Source: Talinum fruticosum
Taxonomy: Eukaryota; Streptophyta; Magnoliopsida; Caryophyllales; Talinaceae
NCBI GenBank assembly: GCA_021018815.1
Contig: JAITYX010000085.1
Coordinates: 2,368,001 to 2,432,000 of the forward strand
Direction of reading: 5' to 3'
Length of the DNA: 64,000 nucleotides
Part shown: in pieces, positions 20,711-33,747 of the stretch
How the letters are laid out: each line of letters begins with the position of its first letter
Numbering within the stretch: position 1 is the stretch's first letter
Position numbers and translations under genes: made by a program
Notes under the pieces: generated by a model
Databases searched by the model: none
Seen by the model: only the letters and a program-made list of their open reading frames with translations
What the model was told of the DNA's origin: nothing

Positions 20711-23700
20711 ATGGAGAATGTCCCTAAACCTAAACCATCTGCTCGGTAATGCATTTTTTCCCTTCATTTTTCTCCGTTTTTCTTGGTTTTATCTCACAAT
20801 TTCATATGTTTAGCTTTAGGTTAGGATGATTTACATTATTTTTCTTTCTGGGCATTCATTGTTCATTTTTAATTTTGACATTGTTTCTCGTTTTGATCAT
20901 CACTAGTGCATTTTGTTGGTCTTTAAAAGTTTTTTAATTAAATCATTCCACATTGTATAGTTTGCCCCTTATTTATTTCTTCTCCTGTTTGATTGCTGTT
21001 TGACCATAATATTGCATAGGAGCCTGTTTCATTTTGGGGGGTGGGGATGCCTAATCTCTCATTCTTGAATTAGATGGTCTTATGGATTTTTTCCCGCGAG
21101 AGCAAACTCCTTTTGGTTGGCCTTTTAGTTATGCCCCACAAATCCTTTTGTGGGACTATCTCACCAACGAGTTCTTACCTGATATGGGAGGTATGAATTT
21201 TTCTTTTTTAAAATGCTGACACTAATGGTTGGAGGGCATCAAATGTTATTGGCGATATTATGATTAGAGAGAAGTTGTCAACAACAATGTCAAGCACAAC
21301 ATGGATCCCACTGGAGCAGGATATGTGAAAGTCAAGTTGTATGTAGGCATGTCGCCTCATCCCTGCCTATTAGAGATATTATTGAAAATGTTGTCATCCG
21401 AGGTCTCAAGCTCATATTGGCCCATGTTTGGGAATCAGAAGGACATAAAAGAGCCCTTCAACTTGTTGGAGGTAAAGCTACATACATCTTGATCCGGTCA
21501 TGCTCAGGACATGCTTTCGGTTGTTCTTGTTCGCCTAATGGTTCGCTGTTATATAGGAAGTATACGGAAGCTAAGATAAATAGCTTTTATTATCTTCTGA
21601 TTGATGAAGACAGTAGAATTTAGCGTGTAAATGACGGATGGAAAAAGATGATTTAAGTCTTTAGATATGCATTTTTATTGTTGTGATGCCTAGCTTTACT
21701 TGGTAAATTTAGGTGAAAATGAACATGTTATGTTCACTGTTGTAATTTTTTAAAATTTTTTTATGTTGATAATTAGTTGTGCCGGAAGCAGATGCAATAC
21801 TGATATCATATTTAGGTGCAACAACTGTAACTAGGCACATTTTCAAGTTGCAAAAGGTGGAAGTGTGTACTAAATTGTGTCAGAAAAAATATACCCAACA
21901 AATGATATATCTTAGTCCCCTTTCCTTGCTATTTCATTTGGCAATGTGTCATCCATAGTTGCTTGACCTTCTCATAAAACTTTGTAAGTCCTCTATTAGA
22001 TTGTGTTGTCTACAAATCACATCACAGGGTATTTATGCTCATGTCAGGAATGGTTCTGGTGACATTTCTTCAGAAGCATCTGATAAGGAAGCCTTTAATA
22101 AGGTCAGAAGAATATCCGGTTTCTCCGACCCTTTCTCTGCTCATGGTAATATAGCTTTAACTTGGCTGTCTGTTGCCCTATATTGTTCTTTATATATATT
22201 CTAAAACCATCCTAACCTAAGTGCTGCTATATTAAGACATGTCAGGCATAGACGTGGATGCACTAGAAACTACTGATGTGCCTGCTGATGAGCGCCCAAC
22301 AAGGGAAGGATCAGAGGAATGTTCGGAGTCTGACACACTCAGCACCTCAGACTCAGAACAACATTCTTTGAGTGGACTCCAGTCTCATTGGCGCGGCTTC
22401 ATTCATATGCTGGCAAAGGGACCTAAGCGCTTGCAAACTTTTCAACCATTGAGTCTCCCAAAGCTTACAAGGAGAAAGAGTAGGAGCGCTAGGCATAGCA
22501 TGATTCCAGTTATACCCCCAATAGATAGTAGTGATGTTTGCTTCTTCAAGCCTCATTGGAAAAACTTCTCTATCAAAGAACTCGTTGAGGCAACAAAAAA
22601 TTTTAGCAATGGTAAAATTAATTAACTAATTGAAGCCTACGTTATTTTGTTCTGCTGTGCTTTTTGTTGAATCCTTACAAGTTTATAGCTGACAATTCGT
22701 TTTCTGTGTAAAGAAAATTTAATTGGAGAAGGAGGTTATGCAGAGGTTTATAAGGGAGTTCTTCCAGATGGTGGCATTGTTGCTGTGAAACGGTTGAGCA
22801 AGGGAGACCCAGAAGAGATGGCAGCTGACTTTTTATCCGAGCTTGGAATTATAGTGCATGTCAATCACCCCAATATTGCAAAAGTTATTGGGTATGGTGT
22901 TGAAGGTGGAATGCATCTTGTTCTTGATCTGTCTCCTAACGGGAGCTTAGAGTCGGTGCTTCGAGGTGTGTACTAATGAGAGCATTTTTAGATGAATGTT
23001 ACAGTATTGACAAAGTATACGAGTTCCATGTCCATGAGGATTTCTTTCCTTTTGCTTCTTAGGTTCAAAGACGAAACTCAAGTGGGATATTAGATATAAA
23101 ATTGCAGTGGGGTCAGCTGACGGTCTTCACTACCTCCATGAAGGCTGTCAAAGGAGAATAATTCATCGAGATATCAAGTCCGCCAATATTCTACTCACAG
23201 AGGATTTTGATGCACAGGTATCCATCATGCTGTAAAATGATGAGGTAGCCCACCAACATAGTGGCCTCTCTCCATTTCTTCATCTTGGTATTTGAGAAGG
23301 CCACTGTGATCATGTTTTGTTGGCCATGATTCAACTGCCAAGGCTCAGTAAATGTAGCCTTCGGTAGTTGGCTATAGCATGTTGACCTGTATGGTAACTG
23401 AGTTGATTTTCTATGGCGATAATTGTGATTATCCCAAAAACTCTAAATAACTTTGAAAAAAGGTCAATTTCAGATGAAATTGCTGTCTTATCATGTGGGG
23501 TCCATGTTTCTTTAAGAATTTTATTTGGGTCATGTCATTTCAGACATTGCTAGCCCTCCAAGACCATTTTCATTTAACTCCAAGTTCAATGTAGATTTCA
23601 GATTTTGGGCTTGCGAAATGGCTTCCAGATCAATGGACTCACCACACTGTTTCAAAATTTGAAGGAACTTTCGGGTTGGTTGATGTATTGACTATGCCTG

Positions 23701-25030
23701 TTTCTTCTAATCTGTTCTTTGTTATTTTCTGAATATGTCTATTGCTGCAGGTACCTTCCACCTGAGTTCTTCATGCATGGCATTGTGGATGAAAAAACTG
23801 ATGTCTATGCATATGGGGTTCTCCTGTTGGAACTTATTACTGGTCGCCTAGCTCTAGATGATACACAAAAAGCCTTGTTATGTGGGTGGGTGCCCATTTA
23901 TTTTTTAATTTTTATGTAGATTAAATGATCAACTATTCTTCTCTATTAACCACCATTTTCATTTGTTATGGTATAGCCCTCAAGTCAATCTAGCAATGAA
24001 AGCTAAAGCTTTTGTAATTTACTTGTGACAGGCCAAACCATACCTTGACAAGAACGACATCAAAAAAATTGTAGATCCATCTCTTGGTGATGCGTATGAC
24101 GAAGTTCAAATGAAATTAGTAGCCATGACAGCCAATATGTGCATACATCAGTCCTCAATGGAACGACCTAAAATGCAGCGAGTATGTGTCTAGCTGTAAT
24201 ATATTTACTGAAGTACTATGCCAATCTTATGTTGCTCTAATAAGCTAGGATTGTTCTTGTTATTTGCAAGAGGGTGGAACTTTGGTGATACTTTTTTTCT
24301 TTTTTCAAATTTCTCAAGCTCAACCCAATAGAGAACACTTCAGCTATGATGGTGATTGTAATCGACTACTTTCAAGGGTGGTTGAGAGAGTCAGTATAGG
24401 GTAATTTTTCTTGACCTTGAACTGTTCTAGACGAAATCAAAATCGAAGACTCTTAGAGCCTTAAAGCCTTCCATGTCTAAGGTCCAATCGAAGCAGTGTC
24501 TCTGATTCCATTGTAGGGTTTATATGTTACTTGTCCATCCAAAAAACAAAAACAGAAAAGTAAAATGAAAGCATATGTTACTCGGACTCAGGTTTATGTG
24601 TCTAACATGAGTCCATGTCGAAGTGTCTGACTTGTTTAGCCTGCTTTTAAGTGTCAAGACGTTGTACCCAAATCTCACGGTCACGTGGTAGACATGGACA
24701 TGCTAGGATAAAATGAAGAGTTCAAGTAACATAGGGCAAGGCTATGGATATCTGACCTCCGCACATACTTTGCCTTATAAACTCAAGGTATTGGTTTGGT
24801 TGGTTCGGTTTAGTGAACTGATTGTAGGATGCAAAATACTAACAGTTTGTGTAGTGCAGGTTGTGCAGATCCTGAAGGGAGAGGCTGATGCTTCAGAACT
24901 TGCTCAACTATCCCAAAAGCCGTCCCTCAAAAGGACATACTCGGTGGAGCTCTTTGACGCGGAAGAGTACAACTCTACCAAGTATTTGAACGATGTGGAC
25001 CACCTCATGCAAGTCGCATTAGGACTTTGA
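20711..25030 (+). CDS. Receptor-like cytoplasmic kinase, class VI / RBK type (481 aa)
   Basis: Nine exons: 20711-20745, 22048-22145, 22246-22611, 22714-22965, 23063-23217, 23595-23674, 23751-23889, 24032-24181 and 24860-25030. All introns are GT-AG, phases agree, and the sum is 1446 nt. Residues 1-150 are Ser-rich with a basic [14 protein letters not shown] segment. The kinase domain starts near 150: glycine loop GEGGYAEV 171-178, VAVK Lys192, HRDIKSAN 285-292, DFG 305-307, GTFGYLPPEFF after it, and no transmembrane or signal segment. It should phosphorylate Ser/Thr in the cytosol. Arabidopsis RBK1/RBK2, the closest remembered relatives, bind ROP GTPases and are linked to growth and pathogen responses; that role here is inferred. 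Exon 2 has an alternative acceptor at 22027 that would shift the frame; 22048 keeps it. Intron 1 is 1.3 kb. Confidence 0.9.
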
Positions 25031-25560
25031 AGACGATGCCACTTGGACTGTGTTCAGTGTCATTGGTGTCTTTTTCAACCCGTGCCTCTAAGGTTGAATA
25101 ATGGTTTGGGGAACACATGACGTCTAAGGATGATCTATCCCTCAATTTTAGACCAGAAGTCCCACAAGGCAAAATTAAACGGGTTTCTGGTGAGAGGGGT
25201 GCGATAACCCCCATGTACAGACTGACTGTGTAACTCTGGCACCTCAATGCTTATATATATATATACCTGTTTTTTCAAGGGCCAAAAGGAGGTTTCGTAA
25301 GAAGTTTGAATGCTGGTTTTTAATCCCTGGAACAGCAAATTAAGCGTTTTCTGTTTAACTGTTGGCATAGAACGAGGCACGATGTATGTTCTGTTTCCAT
25401 ATTTTGCTGTTGTAATGTGCACATATTGGGAGAGCAAAACTGGAAGCACGTAACCTACATTTTTAGTGTATTCGTGATGTTTTCCTGTGTTCACCTGGTC
25501 ATTAATTAGTTTGCTAAGTCTCGCTTCTTTTCTTTGCAATGTCAGTAATTAGATGAATGG
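25031..25560 (+). other. Probable 3' untranslated region of the kinase gene
   Basis: This is gene-free, less AT-rich than the DNA beyond it, and contains a short TA run at 25251-25265. The polyadenylation site cannot be fixed from sequence alone. Confidence 0.35.
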
Positions 25561-25921
25561 ATGATGCCTGATCTCAGACTAACGCAATTCTAAATTGATA
25601 TCCTAAAATAGGCCACTTAAAGCTGACAAAAGTTTAATACAATCTGTAGACATGATATAAATATGATTTTTGAAATAAATGAGAAACATAAAGCTGATAA
25701 TATTAGTTCAATTTCGACTCCAAGTTGATATTGGAAAGAAATTCAGTTGCTATTCCTGTCTTGTTAAGCTTTTCGGGAGATAAGCCCAAAATAATTGGGA
25801 GATAAATCCAGAATGGGCATAATTATCGAATGGATCAACTTTACCTATGTTCAACTTGCTTGCTAGCTTTAAGGCCGAAAGATATACCAGGTACACAGGA
25901 TTATACATCCAGTGCCATAAC

Positions 25922-26349
25922 GGGCGTGTTCGTTAAAATTAGTTGTTTTAGTAGTAGTTAGTCTGTTTTAGTAGTCGTTAGCTGTTTTGTTAGCGATTAG
26001 TCTATTACTCGACAAGTGGTTAGTGGTTGGGTGTTTAACTAGTGATTTGAGATAAGTGTGTTCGGTAATATTAGTCTGTTTAAGTAGCAGATTTGTATAA
26101 AATGACTTAAAAAGACATATTTGACAAAAGCTTTTAGAAAATAAAAAGGAGAATTTTGGAAATTATTTGCAAACACTAGATAATATTTTTTAAAACGTTA
26201 CTTTGAGTAGCTTTTCGAAAATACTACCTAAAATTCTAATCACTATATCAAACATTACTTTACCAAACATTTACATTTTTAGATAAGTAGTGTTTTACAT
26301 CATCCAAAACACTTATCACTACCTCAAAAGTTACTTGCCGAACACATAG
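25922..26349. mobile_element. Short non-autonomous inverted-repeat element (MITE-like)
   Basis: The left end reads GGGCGTGTTCGTTAAAATTA and the right end, complemented, reads CTATGTGTTCGGCAAGTAAC. Both share GTGTTCG followed by AA, and a third internal copy GTGTGTTCGGTAATATTAG starts near 26057. The inside is AT-rich with TTAGTCTGTTT repeats and no frame. GTGTTYGGTAA-type ends are common in plant hAT-like MITEs. No clear target duplication was found. Confidence 0.5.
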
Positions 26350-28592
26350 TTTTGACGAAATGAGTTATTTCTTTTTTCTGGAAAAGGAGACCATAAAAAT
26401 AAGTGATGAGTTTTCAAAAATTAAAACAAATTACCACATATTACCACATATGATAACTCCAATGTATAGACTCGGAATTGTTGTATAATTTGTACTCTAA
26501 GGCCACCCTTTTTCAGATGACTTATGGGTGGATTTATTCTTTAAATGCCTAAATCTTATAGAAAATAACCCCTTGGATATCAACATATTTGCTTGAGGAT
26601 TTACACGAAATCTATTTAGAAATCCGTCGAAAAGAGTAGGAAACAACTTTTATTTGTTTTTTTAATACTATAATATTTCCATTTCTTTATTCTTAATATT
26701 CTAAATTAAGGATTGACCAATCTTTATTTGAAAGAATCGTACAGCTCAAATAATGAGAATTTATATTATGCTTAATTTTCATTACGTATTGATGACTAAT
26801 ACATTTTTTATATTTTGTAGAATAGCCATTCCATGGATATTCTATAAATACACTTCCCATTAGAAGGAGTTTAGTTTTTTTTTTTTTTTTCCCAACTATC
26901 CTCTCTCCTTGTTTCTCTTTTTGGACGAGATGTCAAATGTTAGATGTCCTATTTGCTCACCTTTCGGTTGGGGGTTTCTTTCGTTGTTGTTAAGTTGAAC
27001 TTTTTCCCCCTTAAATAAACCAGCTGCTAGTCAACTTAAAATCTATAAGTGAATGAACAACCTACTAGTCTAATCCATCAAGGTTTAACTTGGGCATGTG
27101 AATTTCTAAATATGATAAAATAAAAAAACCGACAGGAAATTATTGTAAACAAAAATAAACATAATTATGACATAACCTGAATTATATATTTTGAATGTTT
27201 AGCATAAAAATTAAAGTCTTTAAAAATTCTTACAAAAAAGTTAAATTATTCCCGAAATAAATAATATAGAAATGATGCAATTATTCATACCATCATATAC
27301 TATTATCTGTCGTTGGGCAATGGTTGACATTCCATAAAGAATGAGATCAACTTGTAGCTTTAGTGCTTGCTTAACTACTAGAGATTCCATACAATAACAT
27401 CAGATTGCGAGAAAGCCACTCTTTTTCACTTGCGGAAACAACCCTTTGTTGCAATTTTCTAAAGGTAGCTTCCTTTCATAGCTTAATCGTGCAGTCTTGA
27501 AGGAGTATTACTATTACCTAATCAATGCCATTAAATTTCATAAATGTGGGGAGAAAACAAACAGTGTTTGACAGCCAGAAAATTGATTTTAGGTTGTCCC
27601 AAAATTTCCATTTTTGGGAATGTTAATCATTTGGTTCAATAATTTGTTTTATTTCTTGCACAAGAGAGGTTAGATGAAGGTGACTAATGCATGCAAAATA
27701 TGATAACTTCATGAGTGGCACTCAACTACTCTCTGCTGGGGGCTATGGTACCTAACAGTGCTCCAAGGTGCCCTAGCCCCTAGGGCCATCCTACTACTCT
27801 ATGTAATTAATACCATTTTAGTGCTTTTGTCTTTGATCCAAACTATGATATATTTCACTAGCATTTTAGTATTATTACTCATATCCATGTCCCTAATTAG
27901 GTCATTAGGTGGGATAATAAGCCCCATTATCAGGAGACAGTAGAGTAAAATAATATTGTCTCTGACATTGCATTTTACTATGTTACCTAGTGTTTAACTT
28001 ATACATGTTTTATATATTAACTGTTATATACATGTATAATTTTTTTATTTAAATTTAATAATACGAATATTTTTAGTAAGTATAAAACTATATAAATTTT
28101 TTTATCTCACTTCAAACTCTAAGACTAAAATTCATCCCAATCTAACCACGTAATTGTCACTACGTTTTGTTGAACACCTATACAGATAAGAAAAAAAAAA
28201 AAAAAGTTTCGGCTAGTTGCTATCAACATGATTAGGCTAGTAATCATGAGCTTATCCCAAACCCTCTACACACAAGGGGATGAATAGGGCTACTTGAATG
28301 GAGCATTAGGCCACTGTTTATATTCTTATTTTGTGAGATGCTGGTTGGTTGTATGGGATTAGTAGATGATTTATCAAGAGCCTAGTTCTATAACTCTAAA
28401 GGCTTTTGTTATGCTTTTATCTGTTCTAGAACTCTTTATTAGTGTTTTGTTAGTCCTATATGAATCCATTTTATCTCATAAATAACAATAATCGAAAAAA
28501 AAAACCCTCTACTCGCCCTATCAAATTAATCAAATCAAACTTAAACCAAAATTCTATAACTCTCTATTAGACACTCAAACTCCCAACATGTG

Positions 28593-28594
<2 letters not shown>
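26350..28594. other. Gene-free AT-rich stretch
   Basis: No domain-bearing frame is present. A poly-T run at 26875-26890 follows TTCTATAAATACAC, a TATA-like sequence without an adjacent gene. A GC-richer patch at 27730-27790 contains the near-palindrome GCCCTAGCCCCTAGGGC. Confidence 0.45.

Positions 28595-28668
<74 letters not shown>
28595..28668. repeat. (AT)n microsatellite, about 74 bp
   Basis: This is the longest pure dinucleotide run in the window: 37 AT units with no interruption. It is prone to cruciform formation and length change. Confidence 0.97.
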
Positions 28669-28670
<2 letters not shown>

Positions 28671-30935
28671 CCTTTTCCTTCTCTATAATTAAGTTTACTA
28701 ATAATGATTCTTGATATCATGTGTAGTTTAAATTAGGAATGAATTATATTTATTGTTATTTCTGATACATGTTTGCTTCACTTCAAGAATCAAAAATCAA
28801 CCATTTTCACAAACATCCCAAGTCAACATATTTGTCGTCCATGAAATGCTAAAGAGATGTTTAGAGCAAAACAAGATTGAGTAATTTACTTCACTTATTG
28901 CCATGTAGTATTGAGAAAGAATCTCACTTGAGCTCATATATCTATGACGCACTTGCTAGACAAGATGGTATGGAGGGTCGTCATTGATATCTCATTCTTC
29001 CCAATATGATTCATTGCATATTATGTTGGACTTGAGCTGAGGAAGAGTCAACCTTACAAGGTGTAAAGTAAAAAAATATATGTCGGCTATCCTGATCATG
29101 GTTTTCCTACCCTAAAAGGGACAGGTCCTTCTCTTTGAGATTGGTGTAGGCGAGGGATTTCAACCCTTGACAACCCATCGTCAACTTAAAACCCAAAGTA
29201 TATTTGCATGCCAGGATATATTGGAGTAAACCCTTGTTGACTTTTTAACTATTCATTTATTTTTTTAAGATTATTACCCTGTGCAATGTTAAGGGATTTT
29301 TTTTGTCTATAATAGACTAATAGTTTTTTATACATAAAATTATAATAATTATCAAGTGATTAATATGTGTATCATGAAATCACCACGTGTCTGTAAAATT
29401 AGCCAAATGAATTGTTTTAATAGTTATAAAAGAAGTTTGACATTAAATTTTAGAGTTAAGTTTGTTTTAATATTCTCGATCAAATTGTTAAGTATCCATT
29501 GAAACTATTGAAGTCACCTGTGTCTTAAAAATTAACTTCCTCCCTTTTTAATATAAAATATTTTTCCCATATGGATGTAAATTCGTTTTCTAGTAAAATA
29601 ATTTTCATCCTATTTTTCACTAAACAATGAAAAAAAAATTATTTTGTAAGAAAATATTTTCCCCCAATCAAACACAACCTAGATGTAATAATTTCAAATA
29701 GTCAATTGTAGTGCTTTCACAAATATTATTACAAGGTGTACTTTAAACGAATAAACCAGGGGTGGTTCAACTTAGTGTAGGAAAAAATTTAGATTCAGGT
29801 CAAAATCAGGTTGGACAAATCAGTCGTCAAACGAAGATATCTGATTTTTCAGGTCATATAATTCGGACAAACCTAAATTCGGGTTAAAATCGGTTTCGAA
29901 CAACATAAATAAAAAAATCTTATGTTTGAATTTAAAATTCGGATAAAAAAATTATAACCAAATCAGATTTTGTTTGGATCCGACAAATTCGAATAATCGA
30001 GATCATACAAAGTTTTGACAGAACTATAGTTGAACCTAGAAATAGAAAGGCAATGCAATCAGAGTAAAAAAAAATTAAAACAGGGATTCATGACATTTTT
30101 TTCTCCACGTTTACCTATACAATTAATAGGTTATTGATACGAGCTTAAAAACATGTATGGGCTCTAATATTTCCACATATAGAGAGGGTAAATAAATGAA
30201 ATGACATGTATGGGCTCATATGTAATAACACTAGATATTAATCAAAAAATTAACAACATTCATATCACATTTTTTTAAAGTTTTATTATACATTATAATT
30301 TTTTGGGTTGAAATGATGTACAAATGTTATTACAATAATACAATCAAGTTGGCTTTTGTACGAGGGCATGGATTGGCTACTCTTTGTAGAGAATTTCAAT
30401 AAATGACGGTACCAATATTTTAGGGTCAGCTATTTTTTAGACTGTAAATTCTGAAAAATTATTACAAGTCCCTTTGAGTTTTATGGCAAACTATTTCTTA
30501 CACCCTTTTTTCTTACTTTTTGACACGAACTTTTTAAAATTTGTATTTTTGACACAGAATGGGGTATAATATACAAAAAACACAAACTTGTGGGGTATTT
30601 TGTGAAAAAGTTTAGTTTACCGATTTTAACTTCTTGAAATGATTTTACTGTTACTAATTATTACAATCTACTACTTTTATCATAAATATTATGTTTTTTG
30701 TTATTATAGGCCCACCATTCTTAGTAAAATAATTAAACCTAATTATAGAGTTTTGACTATTACACTGAACTTAATTGGCATTGGACCCTTGTGTTCCTCA
30801 AGCTTTCAATTTACAGAGATTGCTAACCTTAACTACACTCCCTGAGATCAAATACATCACATATCTGTTTCGTTTTGTACCTCAAACTATAGTTACTAAT
30901 CAAGTGTTGATCTTTTTAAGGATAGTGATACTTTA
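28669..30935. other. Gene-free stretch with possible hAT debris
   Basis: At 29757-30010 the motifs AATTCGG, CGGGTT and CAGGTC recur in both orientations, as in hAT subterminal regions, but no termini or target duplication were found. The remainder has no recognised content; frames are short. Confidence 0.3.
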
Positions 30936-32340
30936 ATCAAAAAATTATAATATTTAAGACATAAGGTTTAACCGAATAACGTTAGGTATTGGAAAACTTC
31001 TTTTATTGAAAGCTTGAAAGTGGATATATTACAATGAAAAGAATGAAGAGTGACTTAAGTTACAAAAATCACCAAAGATGCTTGCTCTCATAGAGAAATG
31101 GAGAATCCCGACTTCTCTTTTTGCTCAAGCTATACTCAAATGATCGTGTCCCTTCACAATGTCATACCTCTCTTTATATAGTGGAGATAGAATACATAGG
31201 ATGCCCTAATGGCTACAGTACACACACTTGTTATAAGATGCCTTATATGGCTACAGTAGATGCAATAATATACTAATGAAAACAAGATATATTGGCATAA
31301 TAATAATACATACGTACTTGAATGGTGCTGCAACATTTTTTCAAAGCACTCAATTGTCATCATTGAGATTTTGTAGTCGTTCATCTCCCATTATTCTTTT
31401 CAACTCATCGTCATCAATTTCAAAATCAAAATATTCAGGACTCCATTGTGAGAATAAAACATGTAGATATAGTTTTCTTTCTTAAGATAAAAATTTTCCA
31501 ACTCCAACTTCAAACAAATAACTATCAATATCTTTAGAATAGACATCATTATTTTCTAAGTATTCCTTCCACATTTACTTAGATAACCGAATGTAGTATT
31601 TTCACATTACATGAATTTACGACAATTTTCAATCATGGACCACATCTAGTGATACATATTGAAGAATCCAATGGCTCTTGCTAAGTAAGATTAGTAACTA
31701 TCCTTTGCCTTTCAAGAATCTAATTATACTCTAAATCCGTCGGATCATTTAAATCGGCCACTTGAATTAAATAATGAGCTAGCTTAGTTTTTCCATCTTC
31801 AAATTCTATGACAACACACTAATACGTCTATCAATACTAGCCCATATAGGTGGAATTATCAGTCCTTCCTTTGTGGTGAAAATCCAATGGATTTTTTAAA
31901 CATGCATTTTTAAACTTGGTCAATTTTGAGAAAAAGGGATGTCAATTGCTGGAGTTCTTCCTCTGAAACAAGCTACCATTCCCTTTTTCATGCATCTAAT
32001 AAGAGATCATTAGGTTGAATTGTTTTACATATTCTTACTCCTCCTACTCCAGAGTTACCACACAAAGTTATTTGTAATCCCCATGATTCCCATATATTAT
32101 AGGAATAATTGTTCCAATGATAAGTAACACTTGCATACTATTTTTGAATCATTTTTCACGGACAATCCTCTTTTTTTTTTTTTCTTGAATGTCTAAAGAA
32201 CTCTTTAAGTAGTGAATTTGCATTTTCAAAAGGTTCAATCTCTCTGTTACTAAATAGTGGGAATAAGTCATACCTAACCAACATCTTTTTGATTGAAATT
32301 CTACCAAAAAACAACGTCTGAAGTATCTCAAGTTCTTGGT
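30936..32340 (-). mobile_element. Decayed minus-strand retroelement or pararetrovirus-like remnant
   Basis: Read on the minus strand, a stop-ridden coding-like segment (about 32340 to 31370) is followed by CTATATAAAGAGAGG near 31180, then a 190-bp leader-like stretch and AATAAAAGAAG near 30990. A coding segment, then a strong TATA box and a polyadenylation signal not far downstream is the layout of a pararetrovirus genome end, but an LTR retroelement could look similar. No reverse transcriptase is visible and I could not name the coding segment. It is heavily broken by stops and frameshifts and cannot be functional. Confidence 0.3.
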
Positions 32341-32450
32341 CAACTATTGTTTAGACCCATTGTTTTTAAAAATAATTTTGAAGTAACTTAAATTATGGGG
32401 TAAAATATATTTAAGACCCAATTTCAGCCCGAAGAACGACCTTATTAGAG

Positions 32451-32599
32451 ATATAATAAACATCGATATGTTATAGAAGAAACTCTGCTGACACGGTCGG
32501 GGACTGTGAAATCTATTGGTGCGGGATCACATCTTGCTGATTAAGTGTTAGGCGCTTACCAAGTTATTATGGCGGATATAATAAACATCGATATGTTAT
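32451..32599 (+). repeat. Captured Copia leader fragment between 24-bp direct repeats
   Basis: Positions 32475-32575 match the untranslated leader of the Copia element at about 33653-33754, through its first gag codons (ATGGCGGAT versus ATGGCAGAT). The fragment is flanked by perfect 24-bp direct repeats at 32451-32474 and 32576-32599 that are not part of the Copia element. No LTR adjoins it. Confidence 0.85.
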
Positions 32600-33159
32600 C
32601 TCATTTATATTGAAGATGGATAGTCTTTTCAAGATATATAAGGTTCGTTTGGGTTCTAGCTTCCACAACTTCTACAAAAGTTCGCCAATTAAGTATAGAT
32701 GCTTCTCTATTATACTACATACTCGTCTATTTTCATAATGTATTAGTGGAATAGTTTTTAACTTAAGATATAATATAACCATCTCGAATTTAAATTATGA
32801 TACTCCCTTATCCCAGATAGACATGATTTTTGGGTGTGAACTTATTATATTTGGGGTTGAATATACATCTTGATGACGCATATGCACATTTGGGTGCAAA
32901 ATGGTGTAGCCTATCATTTTGATCGACTATTACCTTTGTAGGTGTATTCTCAATTAGTTGTTATGTCTACTTTGGTTATGTAAAATTATAGGTAAAAACT
33001 CACAAAATTGAGTAACGTCTAACATGCGGTCAACAATACTTTTAATCTAAAGTTGAACATAAATAACCGTTTTTTTAAAATTTAGATGAGATTTTAGAGT
33101 ATGAAATTTGATTTAAATTTAGGTTGTGATAATTCTTGATCCTCTAGACCTTATTAGGT
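32600..33159. other. Gene-free AT-rich stretch
   Basis: I see no Copia homology, frame or element end between the captured leader fragment and the polypurine tract at 33160. Confidence 0.5.
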
Positions 33160-33173
33160 GGTAATGAGGGGAG
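33160..33173 (+). other. Polypurine tract in front of the left Copia LTR
   Basis: GGTAATGAGGGGAG directly precedes the left LTR and matches GGTAATGAGGGGGG before the right LTR (36523-36536). A polypurine tract belongs on the inner side of a 3' LTR, so the left LTR also looks like the 3' LTR of an upstream, deleted copy. Confidence 0.75.
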
Positions 33174-33575
33174 TGTTAAAATAAAATAAGAGAAAAATCA
33201 TTATCCATTTTTTAGAATCAATGCACCAAAATAATTTCTAGAATTTTCTATATGGGAAAAATCTAGAGCGTACAAATATCTAAATACTATTGTATTCTAG
33301 AATTATCTTAGAAGCATTAGGATTTTGACAGTTGCCAAATCTCCACCATACATTATGGAGGTGGAACTAGTATAAATAGGGGAATGACCTACCTATGTAA
33401 GCATCCACAAAAAGTGAGAGCATCCACTACAAGAGACAGTGAGGGCTCCTAAAAGAGCAAGTGAGATATCCTACATACTCTTGAGTGTCTATCAAAAATC
33501 TTGTAAGTTTGCTCTCCCAATTTATAATAAAAGTGTTTATTCTAGCATACCACTTGATCTCCTAATTTCTCAACA
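33174..33575 (+). repeat. Left LTR of the Copia element (402 bp)
   Basis: The LTR runs from TGTTAAAATAAAATAAG to TTTCTCAACA. A TATA-like TATAAATAGGGG lies at 33371, followed by a leader that reaches AATAAAAGTGTTT near 33526. It is about 90 percent identical to the right LTR by eye and lacks a roughly 33-bp stretch found there. Confidence 0.9.
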
Positions 33576-33577
33576 AG

Positions 33578-33591
33578 TGGTATTAGAGCAA
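33578..33591 (+). other. tRNA-iMet primer-binding site
   Basis: TGGTATTAGAGC starts two bases after the left LTR. It is one base from the TGGTATCAGAGC site complementary to plant initiator tRNA-Met, used by most plant Copia elements. Confidence 0.9.
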
Positions 33592-33747
33592 GGTTTTGGT
33601 GACCTTGTCTTGAGCTATCATTATTGTCTACGAGTGTCGGGGACCGGATTATAGAAGAAACTCTGCTGACACGGTCAAGGACTCGTGAAATCTATTGGTG
33701 CGGGATCACATTTTGCTGGTTAAGTGTTAGGCGCTTACCAAGTTGTT

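Noticed and set aside
21301..21623. Overlapping 63- and 68-codon frames in kinase intron 1
   Set aside because: No domain, no clean splice sites, and the gene model is in frame without them.
25005..25539. Minus-strand frames of 80 and 134 codons beyond the kinase stop
   Set aside because: They overlap the kinase 3' untranslated region and last exon, with no recognisable protein.
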